Shown here one piece after another: positions 5,709 through 6,282 of a stretch of 6,282 bases of DNA. Made by a program: the position numbers and the translations under genes. Origin of the DNA: Lentisphaeria bacterium. Lineage in GTDB: Bacteria; Verrucomicrobiota; Lentisphaeria; Oligosphaerales; PUNB01. The notes under the pieces are model-generated. The model had not been told where the DNA came from. It made no database searches and saw only the letters and a program-made list of their open reading frames with translations. Each line of letters opens with the position of its first letter. Within the stretch, counting starts at the first letter, position 1. The stretch covers positions 1-6,282 of the forward strand of contig SLNM01000252.1 in assembly GCA_007133055.1 (NCBI GenBank), read 5' to 3'.

Positions 5709-6282
5709 ATGAAATCCACTGTCGTTGTTGTTGCTGTCGCCGTGCTGCTGCTGCATGTGCTCTTGCTGTGGCTGCTTTTCCGTCCGGCCAGAGTGGATAC
5801 CGTCAGTCCTGACCGGCCTGTCCGCACCGAGGAGGAGAAGATAGAGAATGAGACAGAGACAGTCGAGGAGGCAATGCCGGGGGATGCGCCGGGGGCGATG
5901 GACTACTCAGGCTTTGTTCGTCCGTCACGCTCGCTGCCCGAAGAAGTTACCCGCCTGGCCGAGGGTTGCCGGGCGGGATTGCTTCTGGACTGGAGTAACC
6001 GCCGCATCCTCTGGGAGAAGGAGAGCGAACAGCCGGTGCCGATTGCCTCGATGGCCAAAATGATGACCGTCCTGCTGCTGATGGAGGAGATCGAGGCAAA
6101 TCCTGATCTTTCTCTGGACACCGAAGTTCGAGTCACACGCCAGGCGGCGGCGGTGGGGGGGCGGCAAGTCTGGCTCGATCCCCGGGAAACCTTTTCGCTT
6201 GATCAGTTGTTGAAAATAATCATGATGCACAGCGCCAACGACGCCGCCTATCTGGTGGCCGAGTTTTTGGGGGGAGGGGAGG
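5709..6282 (+). CDS. D-alanyl-D-alanine carboxypeptidase (peptidase S11, PBP5-like), 5' part only
   Basis: Open from the ATG at 5709 to the window end (191 codons). An in-frame TAG at 5703-5705 rules out an earlier start. Residues 4-24 are a strongly hydrophobic segment with no clear cleavage site, so probably an uncleaved anchor placing the enzyme in the periplasm. Residues about 25-72 are an acidic, Glu/Pro-rich linker. The catalytic domain begins near residue 77. S114-M-A-K117 is the SxxK motif with the nucleophilic serine, in the usual context before M-M-T; S175-A-N177 is the SxN motif, followed by D-A-A as in PBP5/PBP6. The KTG box should lie beyond the window. Family role: removal of the terminal D-Ala from peptidoglycan stem peptides, limiting cross-linking. 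AGGG at 5693-5696, 12 bases before the ATG, is a weak ribosome site. It is divergent from the signalling operon with no obvious functional tie. Confidence 0.9.
   Translation, partial: MKSTVVVVAVAVLLLHVLLLWLLFRPARVDTVSPDRPVRTEEEKIENETETVEEAMPGDAPGAMDYSGFVRPSRSLPEEVTRLAEGCRAGLLLDWSNRRILWEKESEQPVPIASMAKMMTVLLLMEEIEANPDLSLDTEVRVTRQAAAVGGRQVWLDPRETFSLDQLLKIIMMHSANDAAYLVAEFLGGGE

Noticed and set aside
6155..6161. G7 tract in the carboxypeptidase gene as a phase-variation switch
   Set aside because: It encodes the normal V-G-G-R of the family in frame. Seven G in a GC-rich gene is not enough evidence without observed length variation.

Overview
The window looks like chromosome of a Gram-negative, signalling-rich bacterium with GC in the mid-50s by eye. 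The long multidomain signalling proteins and the hairpin-rich intergenic repeat would suit a Desulfuromonas/Geobacter-type member of the Desulfobacterota. That placement is a weak inference, because no taxonomic marker gene is present.

Minus strand, positions 5192 down to 1: three tightly packed, co-oriented genes that look like one operon. First is a soluble GAF-containing hybrid histidine kinase with two receiver domains and its own HPt domain (2298-5192). After a 36-base gap comes a receiver-PAS-PP2C phosphatase-HATPase protein (261-2261), which combines RsbU-like phosphatase and RsbW-like kinase modules in one chain. A TAATG stop/start overlap leads into a STAS-domain antagonist (261 down to the window edge, 3' end missing) with an intact D-S-S-G phosphorylation motif. 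Together they read as a self-contained cascade: signal, then hybrid kinase and HPt, then the receiver of the phosphatase/kinase, then the phosphorylation state of the STAS switch protein. The design is that of HsbR/HsbA (Pseudomonas) and CrsR/CrsA (Shewanella), except that here the HPt is fused to the kinase and a PAS domain is added to the phosphatase. The final target (sigma factor, anti-sigma factor or enzyme) is not in the window.

Positions 5193-5708 are noncoding. Next to the operon is a plausible sigma70-type promoter firing leftward (5291-5319). Farther right is a palindromic, MITE-like element (5436-5628). It has 28-bp inverted arms matching at 27 positions, one arm split by a 33-bp hairpin-bearing insertion, and 13-bp direct repeats at both ends.

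Plus strand, 5709 to the right edge: the 5' part of a divergent gene for a membrane-anchored D-alanyl-D-alanine carboxypeptidase (peptidase S11, PBP5-like). The SxxK and SxN motifs are visible and the KTG box lies beyond the window. It has no evident functional link to the operon.
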